Position numbers and translations under genes: made by a program. The notes beneath the pieces are model-generated. The model made no database searches and was not told the origin of the DNA. It was given only the letters and a program-made list of their open reading frames with translations. A stretch of DNA of 64,000 nt from Phylloscopus collybita (taxonomy: Eukaryota; Chordata; Aves; Passeriformes; Phylloscopidae): assembly GCA_027886175.1 (NCBI GenBank), contig JAJNNQ010000008.1, forward strand, positions 2,511,501 through 2,575,500, in the 5' to 3' direction. Shown here piece after piece: positions 63,801 through 64,000 of this stretch; the stretch's first letter is position 1; every line of letters starts with the position of its first letter.

Positions 63801-64000
63801 TTGGTTAAGACAACAAACTTCTCACTAAACTGGGGAAAAAAAACATTCAAGAGGCACTGTCACAAGTTTGCTGCTCCAGCTCACATCCCTTTTTCTGCTC
63901 TTGTAAGAAGCAGGATGCAAATAATAATTACTAGAAAGTAAACACCTTGCTCTTTTTTCATTATAATAAGCCATATAGAAAAAAAGTTTACACTAAGAAA

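Larger units (their letters stand above)
51509..64000 (-). other. WWOX: WWOX intron 4 (3' part only; continues past the window edge)
   Basis: The 12.5 kb upstream of exon 5 on the gene strand is read as intron 4. Exon 4 (237 bp in human, coding for the second WW domain and the strand leading to TGANSGIG) was looked for and not seen, so it should lie beyond 64000. Contents noticed: a hairpin at 60856-60890, a 24-nt diverged duplication at 59193-59290, an A22 run at 59746-59767 and otherwise unremarkable AT-rich sequence. No other gene, RNA gene or transposon was recognised here. Confidence 0.83.

Noticed and set aside
1..64000. CRISPR arrays, operons, tRNA or rRNA genes, or a microbial defence or mobile system
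   Set aside because: The window is vertebrate intronic DNA. No spaced direct-repeat arrays, tRNA cloverleaf boxes or rRNA cores were recognised.

Overview
This window looks like AT-rich intronic DNA from a bird genome, and a small GC-rich segment in it carries one recognisable coding exon. The avian assignment rests on three things. A 5'-truncated CR1 LINE lies at about 25632-25860 and ends in the tandem octamer-type 3' tail typical of avian CR1. Two elements look like LTRs of endogenous retroviruses. No L1, Alu or other mammalian repeats are seen. I cannot name the species; a passerine or another neoavian bird is a guess.

The one gene I can support is WWOX (WW domain-containing oxidoreductase), read on the minus strand. 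Its exon 5 is at 51402-51508: 107 bp, with a consensus GTGAGT donor, an AG acceptor and the phase expected from the human gene. The rest of the window is therefore read as WWOX intron. Positions 51509-64000 are the 3' part of intron 4, and 1-51401 are the 5' part of intron 5. I looked for exon 4 (second WW domain and start of the SDR domain) above 51509 and for exon 6 below 51402 and found neither, so both introns probably extend past the window edges. WWOX is known for very large introns and, in mammals, for lying over a common fragile site.

Layout by region: 1859-2167 is a 309-bp solo LTR on the minus strand, the same sense as WWOX, with TGTGA/TCACA ends and a near-perfect 5-bp target duplication. 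15241-15400 is an almost pure G/T tract. 25632-25860 is the CR1 fragment. Long A homopolymers lie at 13736-13775, 34206-34253 and 42440-42499. 42500-43110 and 20440-20780 look like conserved-noncoding or enhancer-type sequence, judged by clustered homeodomain, POU, forkhead and RUNX-type sites. 44052-44115 is a G-quadruplex-capable stretch. 50318-50931 is a second LTR, on the plus strand and so antisense to WWOX, ending about 470 bp inside intron 5 from the exon 5 donor. 60856-60890 is a perfect 15-bp-arm hairpin.

I found no CRISPR array, tRNA, rRNA, operon or intact mobile element. I found no evidence of a new multi-gene system. The longer open reading frames (up to 212 codons) match no family I recognise, and some cross repeats or homopolymers. 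The observations most worth following up are the intron-exon architecture, the two LTRs with promoter and polyadenylation signals next to WWOX, an in-frame upstream acceptor at exon 5, and the candidate enhancers.
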